NCBI GenBank assembly: GCA_001695595.3 | Contig: MBPM02000057.1 | Coordinates: 476,282 to 540,281, forward strand | DNA from: Plasmopara viticola | Lineage: Eukaryota; Oomycota; Peronosporomycetes; Peronosporales; Peronosporaceae | DNA length: 64,000 nt | Reading direction: 5' to 3' | Part shown: in pieces, positions 1-13,800 of the stretch | How positions within the stretch are numbered: the stretch's first letter is position 1 | Layout: every line of letters begins with the position of its first letter | Made by a program: the position numbers and the translations under genes | The notes under the pieces: model-generated | Database searches by the model: none | What the model was told of the DNA's origin: nothing | Seen by the model: only the letters and a program-made list of their open reading frames with translations

Positions 1-3000
1 TTGAAGCACTTGTCGAAACTTGTGAGGAAGAAAGCCCCCTGCATCGACGAGCTCGACGCTGACTTGGGCCACCTGCGCTTGAAACCGACGCTGCACGTGC
101 TCGATACAACTTTCAAGAGTGTTCAGCAGTGTAGCTCTCGAAGACTTCATTTCCGCCGAAGCAAATCCGACACAAACAATCGTTACACGGCATCCAGTAC
201 TCAGCAGCGACAACAATTCCCCAACTTGCTCTTCCCAGCTAGTGACATTATCAGCTTGCTGCAGTGTACTTAAATCAACAGGCAGTAATATTGCTGACGT
301 TGCAGCAAGCTTGTCTTGTTGCCTCTCATGCGTGTTCCGCCGAGTAAACGTCGAGTCAAGATACCGACAGCATACAGCAATACCTTGTGCCATATCATTG
401 CTCGAGTAATACGCACGATGACAATCGCGTTCAGGTGTCAGGACATCTTGAGTTCCTGCTCTAACCGCACACCACAAACCAAAGGACGACGAAGCATTCT
501 CTAATAAATCAGCAATCACCAACTTCCATGCGATAGACGAAACCTTAGAATTTTGCTTACGAAGAGAAGGACCAACCAGTGCTACAACATCTTCAGCGTG
601 CCAGAGTGACAAAAGTTCTGCGGTTGAAAATGACGCTTGCTCTTCAGCTTCTAGAATCTTCTTCAATCGCTTAGTACCGATCGAAGTGCCCGACGATCCT
701 CGAAATAGCCACTGCATACTGTCTTTTGCCTTTTGATGAGGCTGTTCAAGTCGAAGCTTTGACGCAATAGGAACTGGTCCAGGACCGTCGCGCGACACTC
801 GCACATACTTCTTCCACAACTGCAGCCTTAACTTAAGAATTGCACGTCGCTGCTTTTCCTGACGACGCACTTTCTTTCTTTCCGCTTGCTCCTTGGCCAG
901 TTGCGCTTGTCGTTGCGCTTCAAGTGCAGCCTCGCGTGCTACACGAGCACGAGCTTTTGCTAATTCTTGCTGACGATGTTGTTCGCGCTCTTCTGCCGCC
1001 TTCTGCCGAGCTTCTTCTAGCCTTTTTTCTTCCTCGAGACGCCGCTTTTCTGCAAAAGCTTTTTGCCGTAAAGCCTCTGCTCGTTGCAAATCTGCGGCTC
1101 GTTGTCTCTCTGCTTCCCGAGCGACCTCTTCAACCTTTTTGCGCTGTTCTTCCACTTCTCTTTGCTTTTTCTGTTTGCGCAGTTGGGCTTCGATAACTTC
1201 TTGCTTTTGTTTGGCTTCCTTTTCGACTTGTAATCGGGCCGAAGCTTCCATTCTCTTTTCCTCAGCAGCAGTTTTTGCTTGTGCCTTTTCCTCTTTCGCT
1301 TTTTCCAATTCTCGCATACGTTCCAGCATCGCTACTTTCTTACGCTCCAGCTCTTTCTTTTTCTCTGCAATCACGTCAAGCTCGACTCTTTTCTGATCAA
1401 TACCTCTCGAAGGTTGCTGACTGGATAATATGTTAGCGTCAGCGTTCATTGCAGGCTGCACTGGGGGTTCTCGACTGTAGTCGACAAAAAAGGAATAGTC
1501 GTCCACATACGGAGCCTTTTCCGGGTACAGTCTTGCCTGCTCTTCCCGTTCAAGGTCTTGTATGAGCTTGCTCAAAGCAGGGTATTCATTTCGAGCATAT
1601 TCAGTAACTCCGCGGCAAACATCGCGTCGTAAATAGTTCCTGAAAATATTATAATAAGCATACTTGAAAGTAAGAATGGGCTTGCCGGATGCAAAAACGA
1701 CGCAAGTCAACTGATACACACCCTTGCTTCATCCCGACATAAATCTTGGAGCTACGGGTCTGCAACGGCGTATTATTTCGTCGTAGCTGGACGTCTATTG
1801 CGATAATGAGCACAAACCACGTCACTTTACATCGCCAAATGAGTGAAGCAAAGGTAATGAAGTCTTCATACCTGTTTCAAAGTCGCCTCCAAACTTAACA
1901 ATTATTGAACTGTCATCGCCTGCACCAAGTCTACCAGATAGTTGCAACTGATGCTCCTGGCACACGGAATATGCGTGCTCAATGTCGTCAAAGCAAAGTT
2001 GTACCACCAAGTCTTCTAATGGATACGCCTGACCGCGATAAGCCCGATTCATACGAAGCAGAGCTGATGACCGAACATTTGGAATATACCGAAAAAGCAA
2101 ACATGACTGCAGATACGTCGCTTGACGAAGAAGCAAAAAGAACTGAAAATAATCCCCCGTATGTCGCGCGACAAAGACTCGCATTGCAAACTTTAAATGC
2201 TCGCTTTCCATTATGTGTCGTGGCAAGTTTTTCACATACTTCAACACATCCATACCACGACCATTGTCCAGCGTGCAAAGAATGAAGTACGCGCGACACT
2301 CAGCCTCAAATGGACTTAAGAAAGCTGGATTGCCAATCTTGTGGCTCTCATCGTAAAGTTCATTTAGCGATTTAAGCGTCTGCCCAAGCTGCTCCATGTT
2401 TTGTTGGGCCACAAAACTTGGTGTCTCAATAAGTTCATGCTCACTTAACACGTGATATCGTGCGATACGCTCATGAACGTCAAACACAATAGGATGCACT
2501 CTACCTCCCGCACCGCGATAATTCTGCAAGACAAAATCTTTGCGTATCATACGAAAGCGGTCCCAGCAAAAATTGTATAATTCAATAGGCTCTGGCACTC
2601 GAGGCGTTTGAAAACGAGGATCCAATCCACACTGATCCAAATCCATAATTGCTTGTTCAATATACAATTGTGTACGCCGAAGAACGCCTGGAGGCCGAAT
2701 TTCCTCCGGAATATCTAGCTTGTGATCCGCTGAACTTCTTTGAAAACGCTTGATGATCATATCACGCTCGGTACCTGGCCGATCAGGAAAGGCTTTTTCG
2801 AAAATACTTAGCTCATCCACCCGAATGTGCAGCTCCCGTTCTGCTGGACTGCACATGTCAGCACAACGGCCATCCAAGTTTGTAGCAGCTGACAGCTCAG
2901 CCTTGCTACTCTCATCATTGAGCGAAGACACGGCAGACGGCATAAGAATTGGAGGATTGTCTTCATCACTCGTATTTGGCTCTTTTTTCTGATGTCGACT

Positions 3001-4434
3001 TTGCCGACGTTTTCCATACTTTTCTCTCGTTGAGTTTGATGCAAGCGCCTTTGATCCTTTATGCACATCTTCGAAGACTGGAACTTTAGAGCTATTATAA
3101 GATTGACCATGTTTTCTTTTCTCACGGAATTTTTTTTCATTCGACCCCATTCCAAATCCTTCAGCAAATTTTGCTTTTCCAAGTGGTGGTTTTTTTGCGC
3201 TAGAAGTTCGCGCATCAAAGGACGCCGCTTTCATGTCTGATGTCATAACTAAAGCCTCAGAGTTGGATAATGGCTTTGATTGTCGTCGGTTAGTACCAAA
3301 TGCGGTAGCTGTGACCGCATCATTAGACATAGAAGATTTTCCAAAAGACGAAGACGAAAAGCTTGTTTCACCTGCTCCGCGGCCAAAAGTAGTGAGAAAA
3401 GCTTGTCCGTTTGTACTTCCATCATTGCTAGCTGTAGATGCAAACGGATTGTCGACGTGTACGAAGGACATCGTAGGAGAAAAGGACTTTTTCTTTCGAA
3501 CTTGAAGCCCCGAACTCTGGTTGCCAAATAATGTAGCTGGTAACGACAATGGCGACGGCGTTTCAAAATTACCATGTTCAAATCCACTTGAGTCGCATGA
3601 GAAAGTACCTGGTCCATGCTTTGACGCACCAAAGGCTGCTTGCCCTCTTTTAAACCCTTTATCAAAAGAATCTTTTGTTGATCCAACAAACGAATCCGAT
3701 TTGTTCCCACCATAGCCTTGATTAGCAGACTTTCCATTACTGCTCGAAGCAAATCCAAACGTTGTATTGAAACGTGCCGACGAAGTATAAGGCTGCACAT
3801 TGTTGTCGAAAGTTGTCGATCCAAAGGACTTGTTAGCGTTGGTGTGCGTCCATGTCATGTTGTTGCTTGCCTGATCCGTTAAATTCGCGTTGTTTGATGC
3901 ATTGCCGGTTCCTCCTGACAAAAGTATAGGTGCTTTCGCGATACCACCGGGCGGCAAAGGCGGCTGATTGTTAAATCTGGTCCCTGGAACGCCCATCATA
4001 CCGTCTGGAGGGAGCGGCGACTGGGTATTGAAACCGAGATTTTGTCCGAACGTTGTCTTCACGACTGAAGCATGACTTTCAATTTGGAATGGATTTATAG
4101 TCATCGATCCTGAACAGGCGAACGCACTGATCAATACCTGAAGACTCACAAACTGGTCGCAAGAGACGAGAGCGCTTGACGTCCTCCAAAGGAGCTGCTC
4201 GTCCACCTGCGCTGACCACACTAGCATACGAGAAATTCATGATCACTAGCTTTTTCGTACCTTGATTCTGACCGAAGGGGTTACCGCCTTGTGCCCCAAA
4301 GCTTTCAAAGCCGCCGTTTCGATCTACAAAAGATATAAAGAGAACGTGTAAGCAGAGACCTTTACAGCCGCTGCAATAACAGAAGCATCAAGGAAAAATT
4401 GAGATTTAAAGTGCTCACTGCTGGAGCTGAACAT
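1..4434 (-). CDS. SAC3: SAC3/GANP-family mRNA export factor with FG repeats (3' end outside window)
   Basis: Known role: scaffold of the TREX-2 complex, which links transcription to mRNA export at the nuclear pore. Rebuilt exons on the minus strand: 4434-4419, 4323-4261, 4109-1872, 1794-1722, 1639-1 and beyond; all four introns are GT-AG, 77-151 bp, and the frame stays open for 1,343 codons to the window edge. Exon 1 is only 16 bp and supplies the ATG (MFSSS). Residues about 7-300 carry scattered FG motifs (NPFGQNQ, TTFGRG) like a nucleoporin tail. The SAC3/GANP domain spans about residues 440-770 (ADMCSPAERELHIR, YNFCWDRFRMIRKDF). A long charged coiled coil rich in K, E, R, A and Q follows, then a globular segment cut by the edge. 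Exon 1 lies head to head with the eL13 gene. The family is clear; intron ends are my inference. Confidence 0.9.
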
Positions 4435-4816
4435 CGCGACGTCGTCGAGGAGCTTCGCACGCTGCCGAGAAGCTTAGCGCGGGCCAGAGCACGCTCTGAA
4501 CTTAGCTATACCTTTTTTGGGCGGTACGGTACCGCTGGCCGAAAATAAGGTAGTACACCTTATGTCGGATTTAATGATGTTACCCGAACGTAATCCCTAA
4601 TCACGATCTGATTGGGTGCTTCATTTATATAGTGAGGCCAAGATTGTTGGAGGACTGGCGTGCCGTGAACCACCGGTTCTCTCAGTCGCCAACGCTGTTA
4701 AGCCAAGTTCCAAATTACCCGCAACTTTTTCGCTGAAGGTATATTCGCGGCGTTTGCGCCAAGATGGTGCTAAACAAAACTTACCTTCTATTCTCTGTGT
4801 TCAATCTAGTTAGAAG
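4435..4816. promoter_or_regulatory. Divergent intergenic region between SAC3 and RPL13
   Basis: 382 bp separate the two divergent start codons, so both promoters must lie here. It includes a GC-rich part next to SAC3 and a more AT-rich part next to the ribosomal gene. I see no gene and no recognisable transcription-factor site. Confidence 0.5.
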
Positions 4817-5715
4817 ATGGTGAAGCACAACAATGTCATCCCTAATGGCCATTTCCACAAGTATTGGGAGTCCCGAATCAAGACTTGGTTTGACCAGGTA
4901 TGGAACACTCTATTTCTCTTTCATCCATAAGCCAGCCAGTCAGCAATTAGCTGTTGCACAACATGCGTCTGCACCCTTCTTCTCGAAAGTGGCACGTTCA
5001 CAGGTCTACTTGACGTGTCCCCACCAAGAGAAATACCGATAGTAGATCCTGACACACTAATGAGCACGTCGATCAAAACTTAATTTACAAGACCATAAGC
5101 TATGCATGCTAATAGCTGTCTGGCTGGCTACCTTACCAAGCGAGACGATAATCTGATTGTAATGCTACACTTGTACAGGCTGCTAAGAAGAAGACCCGTC
5201 GTTTAAGACGTAAGGCCAAGGCTGCTGCCATTGCTCCACGTCCGGCCGCTGGTCTATTGCGCCCTGCAGTGCACTGCCCCACGATTAAATACGGCTCTAA
5301 GGTCCGTGCTGGCAAGGGTTTCACCCTTGAGGAGTTGAAGGAAGCTGGTATAAACCGCAAGCAGGCCATTAGCATTGGCATTGCCGTTGACTTTCGCCGT
5401 ACCAACAAGTCGGTTGAATCGCTTCAAGCTAACGTGCACCGTTTAAAGGCCTACAAGGCTAAACTTGTGGTATTCCCGCGCAAGAGTAACAAGCCGAAGA
5501 ACGGTGATGCCGCTCCTGAAGATGTAATGAATGCTGTGCAACATACTGGCCCGATCCTTCCGATCACCCGCTCGAGCGTTAAGTCGATCACGGCTGTGAT
5601 CACGCCCGAGATGAAGGAGAAGAGCGTCTTTACGCAACTTCGTGTGGCTCGCGCTGATAAACGCATCTTTGGAAAGCAGGCCAAGCGTCTAGCGGACAAG
5701 AAGGAGAAAAAGTAA
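4817..5715 (+). CDS. RPL13: 60S ribosomal protein eL13 (L13)
   Basis: Structural protein of the cytosolic large ribosomal subunit. Two exons, 4817-4897 and 5179-5715, joined in phase 0 across a 281-bp GT-AG intron give 205 aa, the usual eL13 length. The N-terminus starts [17 protein letters not shown], the eL13 signature, continued by WFDQ, the intron, then [17 protein letters not shown]. The middle has [20 protein letters not shown] and the [12 protein letters not shown] segment, and the tail is lysine-rich (LADKKEKK). The ATG is fixed by homology. The intron is the longest found here apart from none larger; I looked for box C/D snoRNA motifs in it and saw no convincing pair. Codon use is GC-richer than the flanks, as expected of a highly expressed gene. 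Confidence 0.97.
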
Positions 5716-7421
5716 GTGGTATTTACGGCGACAATTGCTTGCCCCCCGTTTGAGTCAGGAGGGACAGCACTCCTTAGGTCAGTTGCGGAAACTTGGAACA
5801 ATACATCGTGCAACAGAAAAGAAGTGTTTATATTCTTGAATTTGCATAGCATTTTAGCTTGATGTATAAGTGAGTTGCTGTAATAATAATAATAATCGCA
5901 TTACACCATATAGCCAAGGAATGCAATGCACAATGTGCATTAAGTATCGAGCCACAAAAGCAACCTCTGATCTTGGTGAACAGTAGCTGTGTAAACAAAC
6001 TTAATTTTTTGTTGATAGCTGCCATCTAATCCATCGTGATAATATGTGCGCTACTTTGAAAGTCTTTTCTGACATTTTGTAAGAAATTTGATATATGCAT
6101 TTATTAATAGATTGACTATTGGGATCAAGTCTGACCGCCAAAATTCGCGATATCGTATCAGAAGATTTATGCAAGACTTAAAAAATTATAGTGGCTATCG
6201 TGCACCAGTGGCAGCTAAAGCAAACGATATTTTTTGATATAGAACAGAGCGTTTTCAGACCGTTCGTCACGGGTTAAGCCACAGCTCCTTCAGAATTTTT
6301 TGTGACGTAATCACACAGCACCTTGCACAGAAAGGCGTTGTCCGCTCAACAACCGCTCACCATTTTACTTATCGACCTAAGCACTCTAAAGAACTGGTTG
6401 ATACAATGTCCATCCTGTTTTGGTCCGACTGATATTTTTGACTATGCACTTGATCCGTTTCGATCAAGTCAAATTTATTAGTCGAACCAAAACCCAATCG
6501 GTATTTATACCATTCTGTTATGCAAAATGTTTTAAATACCGAGTGGGTACACCATTATTTTTTTCTTTGAGGGAGGTCAGCTATATGCAGCATACTAATA
6601 CATTCACCCCCACTAAAACTTGAATTACATCCAATAGAAGAGGGATGATTGCTATCCACCACTTTTGACTTTTGATACGCGTACATGTTTCGCTAAGTGG
6701 AAGATCTGAAGGACATGACTCTTGGATGGACCACGATGACGACACCGGGGCGTCAATGCTCAATTGTGGCGACACAAATACTAAACGAAGAGTCTAGTTA
6801 AGACCGTCGATCTTGCCAAGGATCAAACAGCGACGTATAGCGCTCATCAAGCAGTGCAAGTTGTCTTAAATGGGGAGGGTCTGAAGTAAACAAGCCGCTT
6901 TATGGCGATAGCGATCGGCTATATGTCATAATTAAGAAAAACATTGATACGGTCGACGGCAAGGTAAGCCTGGAAATTTTTCTATCAGTGGATGTTCTGC
7001 TTGAGGTGGACGAGGTGTCCTTGGAAAAACTTTAAGATGCTATTTGAGCGACAGCATAGCTGAGTTAGTGCATTTCGAAGTTAGAAAGAGCTTAAGTTTA
7101 TTGGTCTATCGGACCTGTTATTTTCTTAATCAAGGTACATCGGGATGTTAACTCTCGAATCCCGCATTCGACTTTACCATCATCAGCACGTTTTCTCCCA
7201 ATCGAAGATGATCGACGTGTGCAAAAGAAACATTTTTTTGTTGAATGTAGTATTTATGGCTTGGTCTTGCCTAAGTGTATGTGTGGTTCTACCCGGCAGT
7301 CTCCAGGCGTTAAAAGACTACACCAATGAGCTATTACTCTTCCTTAAAAGGATGGCTGCTTCCAAGCTTACAATCTGGTTGGCATTGTTTTTCGACTTCC
7401 TTTTTTTTTTTCACTGAGAAT

Positions 7422-9622
7422 ATTATTTAAAGACCTTAGCGATCAATTTGGGCAGTTCCCCTCTTCACAAAAGACCTAGGCGCCTGATGTCTGTCTATTC
7501 AAATAAAACAAATATGTATTCTGGAATTCCAAGAATTAAGAACAACCTTTAGCTTAATGGGTGCTCAATCCAGAAAGAGATTTTGAATGCTCTACTTTAA
7601 AAGATTTCGTGAAAAGCCAGCTATCTCTGAATTTGATTATCCTTTCACTCCTCACCACAAAATGTCTCCATACTTTGCCACATATGTGAGTTCGATCCTC
7701 CTAGTAATTATACCTATTTTTCAGTCTGTTAGTAGTTAGATCACTCAACGGGTCTTATTTATGTAACTGATAAACTTTTAAAACCTGATTTTTTAACGCC
7801 TACCTTATTAATTTATGCTTGGTATAAAAATGAACTTGCTGGCAAAAGGTGTACTGCTAATCTTTTTTTGAGATACAACTCTCTGTCTTTTTTACATGTA
7901 AATAGCCGGTAGTACATGACGTGCTACATCTGCTTCATCGGGCTACAGAACTCGCAATATGATCGTACATGTCTCATATGCAGCGTAATTGGTCCAATAC
8001 GAGGACCCCGTTATTATCAAATTGTGATCGCTAACCCCTTCTCGACTGCGGATGAGTGATCTTCGAACCCATACCGACGGTGCGGCTCCTCTCGCACACT
8101 GATATCGCCGAAGCATCAATAAGTACTGAAGATATTACAGAATGTACTACATCTGGTTTTGTCGCTTAGCGAAAAGTGACAATGTCACGTTATCGCGTTG
8201 GTGAGCTCGTAAAGCATTTGCATTTGGCTGACTTTGTCGACAGTAAAGCACAAACGCAATAACCCATTGCTTCCCATGTCCACGAGGACAGGCCATTATT
8301 TGCAATTATAACACAGCTGTCTTAATTAATAGCAAGTCAGGCTTGCAAATACTATCGGCATTGTAAAGCATGAACCTGTTTGGGTCTGAGCCCTGTCGAC
8401 ATTCACTTTCTCTTTGAGGCTCAACAGCACTCAGTTCTCTTTAAGCAGACCGCCCTGCGCCGTTTTGCGCTTCACGTGAGCTTGCTAGATGATTGGCTTG
8501 TCTCCCTGAGCGTAAGTGCGCTTGGCGCAAGCCACCACCGATGCAATTGTCTGGTATCACCACAGATTGGGCACTATACGACACCCCACCTATCTTCACC
8601 TCAGGATCATTATTGAGATCTATCGGGGCCGGACCGCACGATAAGTCCTAGCTCTGCGAGCTGTGCTGTCTATAAACTACTTTTGGCAATAATCATCACT
8701 TTCACGCCTCGCCGGATATGCAAGGAGTAACTTCGACTGAGCGGCCCCGTGCGCAGTCCGTACATTCTAATGGTAAGTGCCATATCTTCTGAGAGAAGGT
8801 TGCTGACTATCAAAGCCAACAATATTCGTAATTTCTTGACAAAGTTCATTGAACTCTTCTTACCCCATCAGGTCACAAGATAGTATGATTTTATAATAAG
8901 CACGTAATTATCTGGCAAAAGAAATCGCGTTAGCTGACAATTTAGCTTACACCAGAGGAGGGACACCGTGTGTTGCGTGTAAGTGCTATTCCGCAGAGAT
9001 TTAAAATGACCAGAGACGCTATCTGCCGATCCGCTCGTAATAATGTGGACATTATGTTTCTCTGAGACAAGGCAGGAAATTGTTTCCATTTTTTTGTTCT
9101 AAGGTATACACCCTTGCCGCTAGTGTCTTTACATAGTGCGAGGTAGCTTTAGGCTTAGGCATCATCGACGTCTCATCTTCTTTGTGTAACAAATTATTTT
9201 CACAACTAGACCACGTATCCAGATGCGCGTTGATTGCATCAAATGCTCGCATAATCAAACCTTTATTTTTTTCGGGCCAAGCAAGACAAAATATATCTAT
9301 AAGAAGTAAGTGTATTGCCCCATCCTCACTGGAGCCAATTTTAGCATCTAAGGAGTACTTTGACTTCAAGTGCCACCAAGAGCAGCGAAAGTGCTATTGT
9401 TATTTGCTTTAAAAAAACAAATAAGCACCCAAGACCAAGTCCTCATAACTCCTTTTTATCCAAAATGTGGTTGTTACGGTTCATCAGTAAAAGACCTTTA
9501 AAAGCTGAATTTTTGGAAATTCCGAATACAAAAAAGTGTTATACAAAAAGACAGACATCAGGCGCTAAGGTCTTTTGACAAGAGTAAACACTTCAGAATG
9601 ATCGCTAAGATTTCTAAATAAT
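7422..9622. repeat. Diverged inverted-repeat pair around about 2 kb
   Basis: The left arm (7422 to about 7550) reads on the plus strand like the right arm (about 9500-9622) on the minus strand. Shared blocks include CTTAGCGATCA and GCGCCTGATGTCTGTCT in the same order and spacing, with roughly 70-75 percent identity by eye. The interior has only short frames on both strands. This could be a dead DNA transposon with long terminal inverted repeats, or two independent insertions of one repeat in opposite orientation. No target duplication was found. Confidence 0.5.
8784..8874. repeat. Dispersed repeat, copy 1 (partner at 28523-28610)
   Basis: About 90 bp starting TCTTCTGAGAGAAGGTTGCTGA resembles 28523-28610 (TTTTCTGAGAGAGGGTTACTGA) along its length, with a shared later block of ACAAAGT. 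Identity is moderate and judged by eye. It is probably a fragment of a decayed transposon family. Confidence 0.45.
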
Positions 9623-10815
9623 AGTTTAAGCGGAAAAGGTTTAAAAAAATAATGGTAACCAGTAGGTAGGCTTGGAAGCCTTGATTAGTATTTTCACTAT
9701 TATGCATGAAGCAGTGGTCGATAGACGTTCTGGCTTTCTGATAACTTCACACTACTAAGGACTGCCTTCTTTCAAAGTAGATTCACATGACGTATGCCAC
9801 ACAATATGGTAATTTCAACTTACTGCTAAGTTCGCGTAGCCTTGCTTAAATGACTTATCCTTGCCTCTAGTTTTTCCATACTTCTGAGAGTGCGGCTTCT
9901 ACCAGCGTAACTTTACAGCTCTTAGATAAGGCAAAAATAGTCCATCGGGATTTGATACCTTCTAAGTACTATATTATACGGTAATGAATTGCAGCGAGCC
10001 TGTTTGTGGCTATACTAGCGGTTTAAATGCTCATTCTATCATTGCTCTCCGCACTTTAGACAGGTGAGTGCGGGGCGATTCTTACATTAAGACCACTCAT
10101 GAGTAACATATTTAAGAGGTAGAAAACCTCCTTGGTTTATGAACATATTCATGATATCATCGACTCCCTTGCTTGTAGGCAAACAGCATGGGCGCTGGGA
10201 GAGCTCAAAGCTCGCCGAAAAGAGTGACGCTATCGGCTATTGCTTCATGTGCTTCCATACCACAAAATAGTCGGATATAGGGTTCACATATAAGTGCCCA
10301 GCATTTGGCTCGGCCTTCCAGACAAGAAAGCGCCAGCGATATTTTAATCAGAGCCGCTTGGTGACCACCTTTGCCTCTTTAATCGACAAGGGAAGGTCCT
10401 GGCTTTTCTTTCCTTTAAGACGGGAAATCTTGGCCTAGACGGCCAGGATCCCACAATAGGCACTACCGTCGGGGTACCGGAGCCTGGACACCTCTCGATT
10501 CCCTCGAAAGCCAAACGATATAAACATTGGTCGGCAAAGCTATATCCTTCACTTCTATATTCAGTAGAAGCTATTCGTGCACCATTTTTTTAGCTCGTTT
10601 TGGTGGGCCGCCAGCTTTTACCACTGAAGCTCGGCTTTATGTAATGGCCTGTTTATAGGCAAACATCAAGCTTCTGTCGTGTAAGTGTCCAGCATGTATT
10701 GGTGTTAAATTCTTCTAATCGTTTCTGGCAAATCTTATAATCCAATTTATTTTTGCTGCAGATACGACAAAATATGGCTGTCAAATCATTATTCGAAGGT
10801 CGAACCACTTTTTAG

Positions 10816-13800
10816 ATGTCTAAGGTTATAGAAATCATAAAAATTAAAATTTCTGAAACCGTGACTTATACATATTTTGAGCATTGCACGATGACTCAAG
10901 GAAACGAATTTCATGGGGCACATGCGTCACGATGTCTCAAAAATGAGTATTGGGACTCCGTATCATACTTAGACAGTGCCTTCCACCATGAATATATGCG
11001 CCTACGACTGAAAAAAGGAGAATTTGTGTATCTCAAAGACTCGCGTTTAACGCGCGAATTAGACGAGTTTTGCGACGTGGACACTATGCTTACACCTAGA
11101 GACCCAGTAATATTATTAGGTGAAAGTGGCATTGGAAAAAGTGCCTTCTTGGCCAATTGGATTCAACGCCGTCGTAAAATGTTTTCAGACTGCCAGTCTC
11201 CGTATCCCGAGTTTATTTTCTCGCATGTAGTGGGAAGCTCGCGGCAGTCTTGTCTTGTATCCAACTTACTTGAACGTATTTTGCGTGAGATCAAGGAGCA
11301 TTTTGAGCTTAATAAAGAAATTCCGGACGCAGAAGAACGATTAAGTTGGCAACTTCCTCGTTTCTTGGAAGCTGCATCAAAAAAAGGACGCGTCATTCTC
11401 GTAGTTGATGGACTTCATCGACTACGTACTGATAACGGGGATGGTATTTTGAAATGGCTTCCGCTTACATTCCCTCCAAATATTCGCCTTATTTTCACGG
11501 GGACACTAAATTGCTCGACAACTAAGTTGTTTCGAGTTGTAACTCCGAGCGGTGGAGCAGCTCACACGATAGTCCGTGACGATGGAGGTGGAAGTGTCGA
11601 GAGCGACATAGGAAGCGATTGCCACAAACGATCCAGTCTTAACTCACAGATGATGGAACGAATTAAAATAGAGGCCGGTCGACGAAACTGGAAGCTTGTC
11701 CACTTTTCATCACTTGTAGAGGACGACCGCAAACACATACTAGAATTATTTTTATCGAAGACAAGTGATCAAGTCACGCATTTGTCAAAGACATCAGGAC
11801 TGCAACTAGTTGACGCTCAGCAACGTGCTATCATCAGCTTACCTATGAGCACCAGTCCGCAATTCTTGAAAATCTTTCTTGTTTGTTTGTTGTGGGCTGT
11901 GAAAGAGGGACTTAATACGCACGCTCTATGTGAGAGCTGGTTAGAGGTAAGAAGCATAGCTCAGTTGTTAACACTTGTTCTTGGAAGTATGGAGTCTGGC
12001 TATGCACTTGATCATTTATCCACCGCTGACGCTATAAATTATTCGGTAAATTCTGGCAACAATGATGAAAAAACTTCCGCGACGGCAAATTCCGTGTTGG
12101 TTTACGCCAAGCAATCAGTAGATTATGCAAATGAAGGGCGAAGAGTACACTTATCCACGGCTACGAACTCTTTGAATGCTGTTGCACCGCTAAAAGAACT
12201 GCTGGGTCGAGCTTTGTGTCTTTTGTACACTAGTCGTCACGGTCTATTGCTGAACGAGCTCCGCTTTATCCTGAATGCCGTGGTAGCAGAGGCACAGGGT
12301 ATACGTCGCTCACAAGGATACTATAAGGATGATGAAGCCGTTAGATTTGGTCGCACAACAATTCCGAAACAAGAGAAGCTGACAGCCTTTTCCGAGGAGC
12401 AATGGCAAGCCTTGTTACGGGCTCTGCGCACACTAAGTGTGCTGTTTGTACGAGGTGTCGTTGTAATACCTATGTGCGACGACATTTTACGCGATGTCGT
12501 ATGGTTTCGGTACATAGGCAATGAACACGTTGAGCGACAATATCACCAATGGTTAATTCGATTTTTCCGTTTTCATCCTACCACTTTCCGTCGAGTCGAA
12601 GAGCTGCCCTGGCATTATAAACGTTGCTATCAGTGGGATGCGCTGCGCCAAGTGTTAATCGATTTACCAATGTTTCAGCTATTGTACACAACTAGCCATA
12701 AAGTCGAGCTTTTTGATTACTGGAATTTGCTTACTGATGGTCCATTGCTCAATCATAGCGCAGCTACTAATATGTCTGACTCACCCGTGTACGTGATGCC
12801 TTTCGATATCGTTAAAGAATACGGAAAAAGTATCGATAACTGGTATCACAGTGCCCACCCCACAACTAAATTGTTTACGTCAATGGTGCAGCTCGTCACG
12901 CGCTTTATGTACGACTTTTGCCTGTCATCTCTGCGTCCTATGCCTCAACTTGTTCACTCTCCTCTCGACCTTAAGCAACTTTACTTAGACGGTTTCCTTT
13001 TCGTAAAAAACTTGCCACATGCACTTACAGTCAGTGGTCTTGCTGAGGAATCTGCATTGACGTCAGCGCTCACGGCCTCTTCAACCTTTGGAAGCATGCC
13101 AGCAATGAAGTGTACGCCGACCGCTTTATCCGCGCTATATGCAGCATTGGACAACTTTCCTCCACCAGTGCACACTACAAGCGTTGGAATTTCGAGATCG
13201 TCTAGTGTGGACGGTGACGCAAGTAAAAGCTGTCAATTTTATTATTATCAGCGGTGGATTTGGATTCAATTTCCGTGGCTTGCACTTGGGTGTAATATAA
13301 GTATTCGAGATGCGGACGCGCAGACAAACAATATTAGTAATCGCAACAACAAGATTGATCTTCTTAAAACACCAACATTATTGCCGACCACTCTATCAAA
13401 GTCTTTGCTTTCTTTTAATGTATCTCACGGATCACCTGGAGATGAAAAATACAAAAAATCCAGGCGTTACGCTGGTAGTAGTGACATTGGTTCAGTGAAG
13501 ACTATGACACAGACTTCGTCGCAGCAACTTGTGCAAACGAGTCTCTTTCAAACGCAATCACATGGTGTCAAAAAGAGTACTTTTGACCCTACTACGCGGC
13601 GTTCTCGAGACGCGACGACAGAATTTCAGCCCGCGTCATTGAAAAAGTCGAGTGTCTTGTTGACATCGACCTCGAAATCGCTCCCTGATCAAACATTAGA
13701 TGTCATATCTTCCGAAAATCCACTTAAAAAGAAAATTGCGTACGCAACAGTGGGAAGCTTGCTTATGGCTTCGGTCAAGTGTCACTCTAGTGCTGCTTTA

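Larger units (their letters stand above)
5716..10815. other. Gene-poor 5.1-kb stretch with decayed repeats
   Basis: No gene with a recognisable product. It begins with the eL13 3' flank, then AT-rich sequence with many stops in all frames. Recognisable pieces: a motif around 6610-6640 (a TTGAATTACAT core followed by GAGGGATG) that recurs in diverged form near 45920; an inverted-repeat pair (7422-7550 and 9500-9622); and a segment at 8784-8874 that recurs at 28523-28610. Short unbroken frames such as 9052-9369 on the minus strand match nothing I recognise and may be chance or old transposon code. Confidence 0.6.

Noticed and set aside
4898..5178. snoRNA inside the long eL13 intron
   Set aside because: A CTGA near the end exists but no RUGAUGA box C or terminal stem was found.
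10270..10700. KCPA-like codons repeated near 10275 and 10690, considered as MULE or FLYWCH zinc fingers
   Set aside because: Only 4-5 residues match and the following His/Cys residues are missing.
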